From Candidatus Kapaibacterium sp. (GTDB lineage: Bacteria > Bacteroidota > Ignavibacteria > Kapaibacteriales > UBA2268), in NCBI GenBank assembly GCA_937995785.1, contig CALKJQ010000060.1:1-55398 (forward strand): a DNA stretch of 55,398 bases, in the 5' to 3' direction. Positions 26,778-33,638 of this stretch are shown here, one piece after another (the stretch's first letter is position 1; the number at the start of each line of letters is the position of its first letter). Below the pieces are notes generated by a model that saw only the letters and a program-made list of their open reading frames with translations, did no database searches and was not told the DNA's origin. Position numbers and translations under genes: made by a program.

Positions 26778-28022
26778 ATGAAGAAATTATTACTTGGTTT
26801 AATTGCAATCCTACTGAGCAATAGTATTGCATTTTCGGCTGGATTTCAGATTAACGACCACTCGGCTCGTTCGGTAGCAATGGGATTTTCGACTGTTGCT
26901 TTCAATCCCGATGCGTCAGCAATTTATTTCAATCCAGCATATGCCGCTTTTCAGGATGGAACTTTAAATATCTCCGCTGGGCTGGCTTACATTATGCCAG
27001 GTGCTAAATTCACTGGTCCCACCACCATGAATCGAAACTACACGGAAACGCTCGAAAAATGGAATTTCCCAATACCTCATTTATTTGCTAATTGGAAAAC
27101 ACCGATTGATAATTTACATTTTGGATTAGGCGTTTTTGTTCCTTTTGGTTTGGGCACTCAGTGGCCCGAAGATTGGTATGGGCGGTTTTTAGCCAAAAAA
27201 ACCTACCTCGAGGCAATAGAAATTAACCCCAATTTGGCTTATTCATTCGCTTTGGGTGGAATGCCAATTGCTGTTGCCGCTGGATTTGGTTATGTTATTG
27301 GTGCTGTGGAACTCGAGAAAAATCTCTCCACATTTACTCCCGAACCGGTTTTGAACTTAAAAGGCAACGGCAATGGCACTACATTCAATTTTGCTTTGAG
27401 TGCCCTGATTTTGGATAATTTATATTTTGGTGCGTCTTACCGACACAACATCGAAGTTGAATTCGAAGGAGATACGAAATACCAGAACATCAGCGGATTG
27501 GAAGCATTATTCCAAGAAGCACCTGGCAAAGCCAAGATTAATTTTCCAAACGACTTACGTGCGGCATTTGCCTATAAAATTTCGCCCAATTTTGTTATCG
27601 AAGCAGGTATGAACTATGTTGGTTGGTCGTCGTATGATACTTTGAAAATAGAATTCGAAAAAGGTCCTGGTAATCCATCGCAACCATATACGTCTGCCGC
27701 CGAAAGGTCTTATAAAAATATAATCACCTATAGATTAGGTGCAGAATACAATATGGATAAAACAAGTATACGATTTGGTGTATATTACGAGCCAATGCCT
27801 GTGGATGTCAAGCACGTCGAACCCGTATTACCCGAAACAGATCGAATTGGGGTGAGTGCCGGGCTGGGATTTTCCCTTCTTGATAATCTTAATATGGATT
27901 TAGGTTATTTGCTCATTACAGGTCCGCAAACCGAAGTGGTTGGCAACCCCAACTTATTTGATGGTTATTATAATGCTTGGGCAAATATAGTTTGTTTAAC
28001 TTTTTCTTATGCAATTAAGTAA
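26778..28022 (+). CDS. Outer-membrane transport protein, OMPP1/FadL/TodX family
   Basis: Predicted 14-strand beta-barrel for hydrophobic compounds such as long-chain fatty acids. There is a signal peptide (MKKLLLGLIAILLSNSIAFSAG). The mature N-terminus AGFQINDHSARSVAMG and the following NPDASAIYFNPA are the hallmark FadL hatch motifs. The 414-residue length is usual, and the protein ends in an aromatic-rich final strand (VCLTFSYAIK). It is followed after 11 bases by an SGNH lipoprotein gene with its own SD, a pairing that is common in Bacteroidota and suggests linked uptake and hydrolysis of lipid esters. Confidence 0.92.
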   Translation: MKKLLLGLIAILLSNSIAFSAGFQINDHSARSVAMGFSTVAFNPDASAIYFNPAYAAFQDGTLNISAGLAYIMPGAKFTGPTTMNRNYTETLEKWNFPIPHLFANWKTPIDNLHFGLGVFVPFGLGTQWPEDWYGRFLAKKTYLEAIEINPNLAYSFALGGMPIAVAAGFGYVIGAVELEKNLSTFTPEPVLNLKGNGNGTTFNFALSALILDNLYFGASYRHNIEVEFEGDTKYQNISGLEALFQEAPGKAKINFPNDLRAAFAYKISPNFVIEAGMNYVGWSSYDTLKIEFEKGPGNPSQPYTSAAERSYKNIITYRLGAEYNMDKTSIRFGVYYEPMPVDVKHVEPVLPETDRIGVSAGLGFSLLDNLNMDLGYLLITGPQTEVVGNPNLFDGYYNAWANIVCLTFSYAIK

Positions 28023-28033
28023 GAGGTGAGAGA

Positions 28034-29377
28034 ATGAAAAGCTTTAAAAATTTATTAGTTTTGTTATTAGTTGGATTTATTTTTTCTTGCGAACCACAAA
28101 TCGATAATCCAGTCGGCACGGGTAATTTAGGCGATTTAGTCGGAAATGGCGAGAAAATTGTATATGTTGCAATAGGTAATTCATTAACTGCGGGATACCA
28201 AAATGGTGCAGTTTACGCATCGGGTCAGGAATACAGTTTTCCTAAATTATTGGCACATCAATTGGGTGTAGAAGAATTTATTCAACCACAAATACCCGAG
28301 GCTGGTATTGGCGATAAAATGACATTTGCGGGATTCAATGCTTTGGGGCGTCCAATTATTAATCGAAACGGAATTACCTTATCGCCCGTCGGAAACGCTA
28401 ATCATCCAAAACCATACCACAATTTGGGAGTTCCCGGTATGATTGCATACGATTTGATTGATGAGTCCGATTATTTGGCACGCTCCCAACAACGCGGCAA
28501 TCCTTTTTATTCAAGCATACTTCGAAGCCAGAACTTAGGTAGCAACATTTTGAAGCAAGCAATCGCACTCAATCCCAATTTAATTACTCTATGGGCAGGC
28601 AATAACGACGTATTGGGATATGCCACTTCTGGTGGGACAATATCGACAACTGGTATGCCAAACAACCCCGTTCCAACACCTAAGGAACAAATGCAACAAA
28701 TTTTCGGTGGTGCATTGCAGTTACTTTCTGGCTCTTTACCCAAAGCCAAGATTTTAATGTTTACTATTCCCGATGTGGTTGGCACACCATACTTTAATGT
28801 CGTACCTTGGAATGCTTTGGTATTAACAAAGCAAGAAGACGTGGACAAACTCAACCAAGCTTATGCCGCTTTGGGATTTAAGTTCAAACTTGGGCAAAAT
28901 GGATTTGTTGCTCAATCTCCATCTTCGCCCGGTGGATTGAAGCAACTAACAAAAGAAGACAAAATCACTTTGGCTTGTCCGCAAGATAGTTTGGCTGCGG
29001 GATGGGGTAGTTCCAAACCAATACCCAACCAATATGTGCTCGATGCAAACGAAATCCAAATTACCAAAAATGCAATAGCAGAATATAATCAGATAATTAA
29101 ATCGATGGAATCAGCTTTTAGTGGCAAAGTTTTCGTTATTGATATGAACGCAATTTTTGCTGGAATTCTCTCGAATGGATACAAAGTTCCCGGCTCTGCA
29201 ACACTAACCAATGCCTATATATCAGGCGAATTTTTTAGTTTGGACGGTATTCATCCATCTTCTCGCGGCTATGGAGTAGTTACCAATGAAATCATTAAAT
29301 ATATTAATAATAAATTCAAAGCCGATATTCCTTATGTTTTAGTTCAAAACCTACCAGTAACAAAAGTAAGTAAGTAA
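28034..29377 (+). CDS. SGNH/GDSL-type hydrolase lipoprotein
   Basis: Predicted lipid-anchored esterase or lipase. The signal peptide ends in the lipobox FIFSC (Cys19). The SGNH blocks are visible: block I IGNSLTAGYQ (nucleophile Ser), block II-like GVPGMIAYDL, block III WAGNNDVLG (Asn), and block V DGIHPSSRGYG (Asp and His). At 447 residues it has a large insert between blocks III and V (PSSPGGLKQLTKEDK region), common in Bacteroidota members. GAGGTGAGAGA precedes the ATG. It is the second gene after the FadL-like porin and probably acts on the same hydrophobic substrates; this is inference. Confidence 0.9.
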   Translation: MKSFKNLLVLLLVGFIFSCEPQIDNPVGTGNLGDLVGNGEKIVYVAIGNSLTAGYQNGAVYASGQEYSFPKLLAHQLGVEEFIQPQIPEAGIGDKMTFAGFNALGRPIINRNGITLSPVGNANHPKPYHNLGVPGMIAYDLIDESDYLARSQQRGNPFYSSILRSQNLGSNILKQAIALNPNLITLWAGNNDVLGYATSGGTISTTGMPNNPVPTPKEQMQQIFGGALQLLSGSLPKAKILMFTIPDVVGTPYFNVVPWNALVLTKQEDVDKLNQAYAALGFKFKLGQNGFVAQSPSSPGGLKQLTKEDKITLACPQDSLAAGWGSSKPIPNQYVLDANEIQITKNAIAEYNQIIKSMESAFSGKVFVIDMNAIFAGILSNGYKVPGSATLTNAYISGEFFSLDGIHPSSRGYGVVTNEIIKYINNKFKADIPYVLVQNLPVTKVSK

Positions 29378-29400
29378 AATCGATTTTTATTATTTATCAC

Positions 29401-29428
29401 CATCCGAAGGCGCCGCCACCTTCGGATG
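29401..29428. terminator. Strong hairpin without T tract between convergent genes
   Basis: CATCCGAAGG (29401-29410), an 8-base GC loop, then CCTTCGGATG (29419-29428): a perfect 10-bp stem. Neither side has a clear T run (GGTTATTA follows), so it may be a factor-dependent terminator or an mRNA-end stabiliser. It sits between the SGNH gene and the Mor-like gene. Confidence 0.5.
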
Positions 29429-29471
29429 GGTTATTAGCAGTCGATGCTTAAATTGAAAATATTATTTTCTT

Positions 29472-29744
29472 TTAATTTGCTTTTCCTTCTCTTTTCAATT
29501 TCCATAAATATTGAGTGGAAACTCCCAATTCCACTGCAATTTGCTTTAACGACTTATGATTATTTTGGTTTAGATAACGCACTACGAATTTTTCCAATCT
29601 CGAAATTTTTGGAATATAAATATATGCTCCTTGCAAATTCCGTAGCAAATTGCGAAGAACATCGATGCCAACTACACTGGCAATTAATTCCAAATCATCG
29701 GTTAAATCTTGGATTTCGATTTTTTCATAGATATCTTTCATCAT
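29472..29744 (-). CDS. Mor-family-like transcription activator (phage Mu Mor/C type)
   Basis: A 90-residue DNA-binding protein. The pattern ELIASVVGIDVLRNLLRNLQGAYIYIPK followed by a helix-turn-helix near residues 62-85 (KSLKQIAVELGVSTQYLWKL) matches the Mor/C family: an acidic helical dimerisation part, the conserved G-x-IYIPK strand, and the C-terminal HTH. Mor activates the middle promoter of phage Mu, and stand-alone relatives occur in mobile elements. The start is overlapped by the upstream gene by 20 bases, and GGAGGAGG precedes ATAATG, so it is coupled to the 89-residue gene. Mor assignment is by motif reading; a generic HTH protein is the alternative. Confidence 0.65.
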   Translation of the reverse strand: MMKDIYEKIEIQDLTDDLELIASVVGIDVLRNLLRNLQGAYIYIPKISRLEKFVVRYLNQNNHKSLKQIAVELGVSTQYLWKLKREGKAN

Positions 29745-29994
29745 TATCCTCCTCCATTATTTCTTCTTCAATTTGGTTCAAATATTCAAAATACGATTCA
29801 CATAAGTAGCGGAATTCCTCCAATTTGTCGGCTGATATTAATTTCAAATTTCTTATTTCATCCAAAAATTGGTTTTGCAAAATGCAAACCACATCGTTCC
29901 CTATTCTCTTGTTTGTAGGTTGGAAAAATTGATTGTCGGGCAAACTAATACTCACCATTTCTTTTTGGCTTAATATTTTTTTAGTTCTATACAT
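29725..29994 (-). CDS. Small acidic protein of unknown function, partner of the Mor-like gene
   Basis: I do not recognise a family. The 89-residue protein has a basic N-terminus (MYRTKKILSQKEMV) and a helical, strongly acidic C-terminal half (YFEYLNQIEEEIMEEDNDERYL), with no cysteine and no membrane segment. GGAGT lies at good spacing before the ATG. It is the first gene of a two-gene minus-strand operon with the Mor-like regulator and is divergent from the repressor-like gene across a 115-bp AT-rich operator-like region. It might be a small regulator or antirepressor-like protein, but nothing in the sequence proves this. Confidence 0.7.
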   Translation of the reverse strand: MYRTKKILSQKEMVSISLPDNQFFQPTNKRIGNDVVCILQNQFLDEIRNLKLISADKLEEFRYLCESYFEYLNQIEEEIMEEDNDERYL

Positions 29995-30007
29995 TTTTTA
30001 CTCCAAT

Positions 30008-30072
30008 TTTTTGTAATTTTGTAATAAATAATAATGTAAATAATAATTACAAAAATATGTAAAAAATACATA
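30008..30072. promoter_or_regulatory. Inverted repeats in the divergent regulator intergenic region (candidate operators)
   Basis: Between the divergent genes lie a perfect palindrome TATGTA-AAAAA-TACATA (30056-30072) and a second pair of inverted arms TTTTTGTAAT (30008-30017) and ATTACAAAAA (30046-30055). The left arm is partly repeated as TTTTGTAAT at 30017-30025. A TAATTTTG box (30014-30021, plus) and a TATTTTTG box (30057-30050, minus) match the -7 element. The layout suits autoregulation by the divergent HTH protein. It is pattern only, in very AT-rich DNA. Confidence 0.45.
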
Positions 30073-30109
30073 AATAAAAAGTAAATTATTCATAAAATAT
30101 AGAAAAGTT

Positions 30110-30538
30110 TTGAACATTTTAAACAAACAAATAGGGGCGAGATTGCGGTTAATTCGTTCGATTTTCAACGAAGGTGGCAAACTTTCAGCAGAACAATTCG
30201 CTTATTTGCTTAATCAAAATACAGATAAAATTCTAAATTACGAACTTGGGCGTGCCGCTGTTCCATTAGAGTTACTAATCATTCTTTACGAGCGTGGTTA
30301 TAATCCAACATTTATTCTCACGGGCAAGGAATCAATCTTTGCAAATAATTCAGAAGGAAAAAAGAGAAAGAAGGAATTGGAAAATCGAGGTGTCAATATC
30401 AAAAATGTGATTGATAAAAATATCGTTAGTATCGATAATTTGGGCGATAGTTCAACAAAATTACCAGTGATAAGCGTTGCCGCTGGCAAAATCCAAACTA
30501 AATCGAAGAGAGAAAACCTCCATCAACCGGAAAGTTAA
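30110..30538 (+). CDS. XRE/CI-like HTH repressor, apparently truncated
   Basis: Residues about 5-75 look like a phage-type repressor HTH domain (NKQIGARLRLIRSIFNEGGK, SAEQFAYLLNQN, ILNYELGRAAVP, then the characteristic GYNPTFILTG). A lysine-rich linker follows, then KLPVISVAAGKIQ, which resembles the first strand of the S24 peptidase domain of CI/LexA-like repressors (PVIS-AAG). The protein ends 15 residues later, so the Ser-Lys autoproteolysis domain is missing. The start is TTG at 30110; no ATG lies upstream in frame near the HTH. The last 41 bases overlap the convergent SDR gene, consistent with a deletion junction. It may still bind DNA without SOS-type cleavage control. Confidence 0.7.
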   Translation: MNILNKQIGARLRLIRSIFNEGGKLSAEQFAYLLNQNTDKILNYELGRAAVPLELLIILYERGYNPTFILTGKESIFANNSEGKKRKKELENRGVNIKNVIDKNIVSIDNLGDSSTKLPVISVAAGKIQTKSKRENLHQPES

Positions 30539-31286
30539 TTCCATTGACGTAAGCCGCATATTCCGAAGCCAAAAAGGTAGCTGCATAGCCAATTTCTTCG
30601 GGTTTGCCTATTCTTCCGACGGGCACCTGACTTTGGCGGAATTGCATCTCTGCTTCGAAACTAATGCCCTTGCGTTTTGCCTCGGTATCAATCAACGAAA
30701 TTAATCTGTCAGTTAAAATAAATCCAGGAAGAATGTTATTCACAGTAATTCCATAAGGGGCTAATTCTCTCGATAGGGTTTTTGCCCAGCTGGTAACAGC
30801 CCCTCGTAATGTGTTGCTCACGCCCAAATTTGGTATAGGCTGCTTGGCACCAATAGAAGTTATGTTGATAATTCGCCCATAAAATTGTTCAACCATTCCG
30901 GGTTTAACAACATCCAAAACAATTTGAAAGGCAAATAATTGCTGGCGAAATGCCGCTTCGTATTCCTCCACTCGTGCATTAATTGCAAATCCTGCCGAAG
31001 GTCCACCCGAATTATTCACAACAATCGAAAAATTGCCAAATTGCTCCAACTTATTTTGCAATTCCAAACGAAGTTGCTCCAAATTGCTAATGTCGATGGC
31101 GAGGTAATCGAATCGTTGATTATATTTTTCTTGCAATTGCTTAATTACTTTCTGAAGTTTATTCTCGCGGCGTGCAACCAAAAGCAAATTTGCGCCACTT
31201 TCGGCAAATTGTTCCGCAATAGCCAAGCCAAGTCCTGCCGAAGCACCCAAGACAAGTGCATTACGATTGGAAAGATTAATTTTCAT
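30498..31286 (-). CDS. SDR-family oxidoreductase lacking the usual Tyr-x3-Lys motif
   Basis: FabG-like Rossmann protein of 262 residues with GASAGLGLAIAEQ at the N-terminus, a DIS segment, NNSGGP in place of NNAG, ITSIG as the serine segment, LPGFILTDR, and the C-terminal GYAATFLASEYAAYVNGINFPVDGG. Where YxxxK should be, the sequence reads NLGVSNTLRGAVTSW, so the catalytic Tyr and Lys are replaced. SN-x-LR variants are a recurring divergent SDR branch, so this is probably a natural subfamily with altered or no reductase activity rather than decay. The 3' end overlaps the truncated repressor gene. It lies 61 bases downstream of purH on the same strand. Confidence 0.85.
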   Translation of the reverse strand: MKINLSNRNALVLGASAGLGLAIAEQFAESGANLLLVARRENKLQKVIKQLQEKYNQRFDYLAIDISNLEQLRLELQNKLEQFGNFSIVVNNSGGPSAGFAINARVEEYEAAFRQQLFAFQIVLDVVKPGMVEQFYGRIINITSIGAKQPIPNLGVSNTLRGAVTSWAKTLSRELAPYGITVNNILPGFILTDRLISLIDTEAKRKGISFEAEMQFRQSQVPVGRIGKPEEIGYAATFLASEYAAYVNGINFPVDGGFLSSI

Positions 31287-31347
31287 ATATTTTTAACAAA
31301 ATTATTTACTCAAGATTATTATTGATTGAATATTATTCTTCGTCAAA

Positions 31348-32904
31348 TTAATGTTTAAAGTGGCGAATACCGGTAAAAGCCATTGCTATATTGTGTTCGT
31401 CTGCAGCTTTAATCACTTCGTCGTCGCGAACCGAACCACCTGGTTGAATTACTGCCGTTGCACCTGCCTCGACTGCTTTAAGCAAACCGTCAGCAAATGG
31501 GAAAAAAGCATCGCTTGCAACAACTGACCCTTGCAAATCGATACCCATCAATTTTGCTTTTTCGACTGCTATGCGAGCAGAATCAACTCGGGACATCTGT
31601 CCCGCACCAACTGCAAGTGTTCGGTCGGCTTCGCAATAAACAATGGCATTGGATTTTACGTGCTTTGCCACTTTCCATCCAAACAACATTGCCTTCATTT
31701 CGTTATCGCTTGGTTTGCGGTTTGTTACTATTTTCATTGTTTCGTTATCTATCAAAATGTTGTTTGGTGATTGCACTAAATAACCTCCCGAAACCGACTT
31801 AAAGTCGTTGGAACGAAGATTGACAAATCTATCAATATTCACTTTAAGCAATCGGCGATTTTTCTTTTTTGTTAATAATTCCAATGCTTCGTTCGAAAAA
31901 GAAGGTGCAATTAGAACTTCTGTAAAAATTTCATCAATTTCTTTGGCAAGTTCCAAATTAAGTTCCGCATTCATTGCAATCACCCCACCAAAAGGCGATT
32001 CTTTATCGGTGGCAAAAGCCTTTTCCCAAGCTTTAGTTATATCTGATGGGTCGCTGCCCACTCCGCAAGGGTTAGTGTGTTTGATGATTGCAACAGTTGG
32101 CTCGTCGAACTCGCTTATTAAATCAACAGCGGCATTAATATCCACAATATTATTAAAGGATAATTCCTTTCCGTGCAATTGTGTGAATATAGTGTTAAAA
32201 TTACCATAGAGAGCGGCTTCTTGGTGTGGATTTTCGCCATATCGTAAGCTTTGCTCCAACTTCATTCCAATTGTATATTTGTCGGGCGTATGGATTTGGT
32301 TATAGGAATTGAAATAACCTGCAATTAAACTATCGTAATATGCAGTTTCTTGGAATACTTCGCCCGCAAGTTCCAACCGAACCTTTTCGGGTATGGTCAT
32401 ATTATTCGTTTTTAATAGTTCAATTATCTGACCATATCTTTTAGGATTGATTATCGGTGCTGTCCATTTATAGTTTTTGGCAGCTGCCCTAAGCATAGTG
32501 GGACCTCCGATATCGATATTCTCGACCAATTCGTCGTGTTCGATGTCGGGAGTGTTTAGTTTTTGTTCGAATGGATAAAGATTAACTACCAATATATCAA
32601 TCGATTTGTAGTTAAATTTTGCCAATTGTTCCAAATGTTCTCGATTGTCCAATTGGGCTAATAATCCCGAATGAATTGCCGGGTGCAAAGTTTTCACTCG
32701 TCCATCGAAACACTCGGGAAACTGAGTTAATTCCGTTATCGATTTTACTTTAATTCCCTCATTTCTCAAAGTTTTCTCAGTTCCTCCCGTCGAAAAAATC
32801 TCAATACCCATCGTATCGAGTTCTTTGGCAAATTCAATAATTCCGTTTTTATCGGAAACCGAGATAATAGCAGTTTTTACTTGATAATTATTACAATTTA
32901 ACAT
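31348..32904 (-). CDS. purH: Bifunctional AICAR formyltransferase / IMP cyclohydrolase
   Basis: Catalyses the last two steps of de novo purine synthesis, AICAR to FAICAR to IMP. At 518 residues it has the family length. The N-terminal IMP cyclohydrolase (MGS-like) domain shows [32 protein letters not shown] and the VNLYPFE and [17 protein letters not shown] segments. The C-terminal transformylase shows [25 protein letters not shown] and [14 protein letters not shown], ending in [10 protein letters not shown]. No other pur genes are nearby. It probably shares a transcript with the lipoprotein and carboxylase genes upstream, since the gap is only 35 bases. Confidence 0.98.
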   Translation of the reverse strand: MLNCNNYQVKTAIISVSDKNGIIEFAKELDTMGIEIFSTGGTEKTLRNEGIKVKSITELTQFPECFDGRVKTLHPAIHSGLLAQLDNREHLEQLAKFNYKSIDILVVNLYPFEQKLNTPDIEHDELVENIDIGGPTMLRAAAKNYKWTAPIINPKRYGQIIELLKTNNMTIPEKVRLELAGEVFQETAYYDSLIAGYFNSYNQIHTPDKYTIGMKLEQSLRYGENPHQEAALYGNFNTIFTQLHGKELSFNNIVDINAAVDLISEFDEPTVAIIKHTNPCGVGSDPSDITKAWEKAFATDKESPFGGVIAMNAELNLELAKEIDEIFTEVLIAPSFSNEALELLTKKKNRRLLKVNIDRFVNLRSNDFKSVSGGYLVQSPNNILIDNETMKIVTNRKPSDNEMKAMLFGWKVAKHVKSNAIVYCEADRTLAVGAGQMSRVDSARIAVEKAKLMGIDLQGSVVASDAFFPFADGLLKAVEAGATAVIQPGGSVRDDEVIKAADEHNIAMAFTGIRHFKH

Positions 32905-32939
32905 CTTTATTATCCTTATTAATTGATATCAAAATTAAT

Positions 32940-33266
32940 TTATTCTTTATCTGTTGCATCTTTGGATTTGGTGGAATCGATTATTTGCTGATACTCTTTC
33001 TTTGCTGAATTGCGAAGAGAATCAATTGTTCGAATGAAATCTTTTTCCTTTGCTGCTAATTCAAAGAAATCGCGGCGGAATTGTTGCTCGGTGTAGCCAT
33101 TCTTTTTCAAAATTTCCATAACTTTGGCATTAGCTGCGAGCGAATCATTAGTTTCTGCACGAGCATTCAAAATTTGTCGGTAGGTATTATAAAATCTCAC
33201 TTTCTCGCTATTATATTCACAAGAAATAAGGGATAAAACCAATACGAAAGAAATTAATATTTTCAT
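32940..33266 (-). CDS. Small lipoprotein of unknown function
   Basis: The track begins at a TTG (33275). The ATG at 33266 gives MKILISFVLVLSLISC, a short signal peptide with a lipobox cysteine at residue 16, and is preferred. The mature part of about 92 residues is charged and almost entirely helical (heptad-like KVRFYNTYRQIL, LRNSAKKEYQQIIDSTKSK), so it may form a small coiled coil at the membrane. A DUF4296-like lipoprotein is possible (length and the YTEQQFRRDFFE region), but I cannot confirm it. It lies between the biotin carrier gene and purH. Confidence 0.75.
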   Translation of the reverse strand: MKILISFVLVLSLISCEYNSEKVRFYNTYRQILNARAETNDSLAANAKVMEILKKNGYTEQQFRRDFFELAAKEKDFIRTIDSLRNSAKKEYQQIIDSTKSKDATDKE

Positions 33267-33309
33267 TAAATCCAAAAAAACTAAATTAAGAAAAAATATA
33301 CAGAAAAAT

Positions 33310-33624
33310 CTATAATTCTAATTCAATTAGCAAATCGTTCTTTGCAACTCTTTGTTCGGTTTTAACATAAATTTTTTTCACTTTGCCACTAATAGGCGAG
33401 AAAATGCGATTCTTCATTTTCATTGCTTCCAACACAAGCAATTTGTCGCCTTTTTTAACCATCTCGCCTTGTTGAACCGAAATTTCGCGTATTGTTCCGG
33501 GAATAAAAGCCCTTATTTCATTATTTTTTTCGCCACTATAGGTTTTACGAAGTTCAAATTTTTTGGTAAACTTAGTGCTATAGGTACTATCATCAATTAT
33601 CAATTTTTTTAATTCATTATTCAT
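33310..33624 (-). CDS. Biotin carboxyl carrier domain protein of an acyl-CoA carboxylase
   Basis: A 104-residue biotinyl/lipoyl-domain protein. The biotinylation site is VLEAMKMKNRI near residue 68, preceded by PGTIREISVQQGEMVKKGDKL and followed by SGKVKKIYVKTEQRV, a standard hammerhead fold. It carries CO2 for the carboxyltransferase encoded 14 bases upstream. The N-terminal 35 residues are a short linker-like region. No biotin carboxylase subunit (accC/pccA) is in the operon or the window, so that partner must be elsewhere, or the pair belongs to a biotin-dependent decarboxylase instead. Confidence 0.9.
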   Translation of the reverse strand: MNNELKKLIIDDSTYSTKFTKKFELRKTYSGEKNNEIRAFIPGTIREISVQQGEMVKKGDKLLVLEAMKMKNRIFSPISGKVKKIYVKTEQRVAKNDLLIELEL

Positions 33625-33638
33625 TTTTCATACTCCTA

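Noticed and set aside
29444-29809. 121-residue plus-strand ORF with hydrophobic start
   Set aside because: It is the antisense shadow of the Mor-like gene and its partner, which have SDs, coupling and a recognisable HTH.
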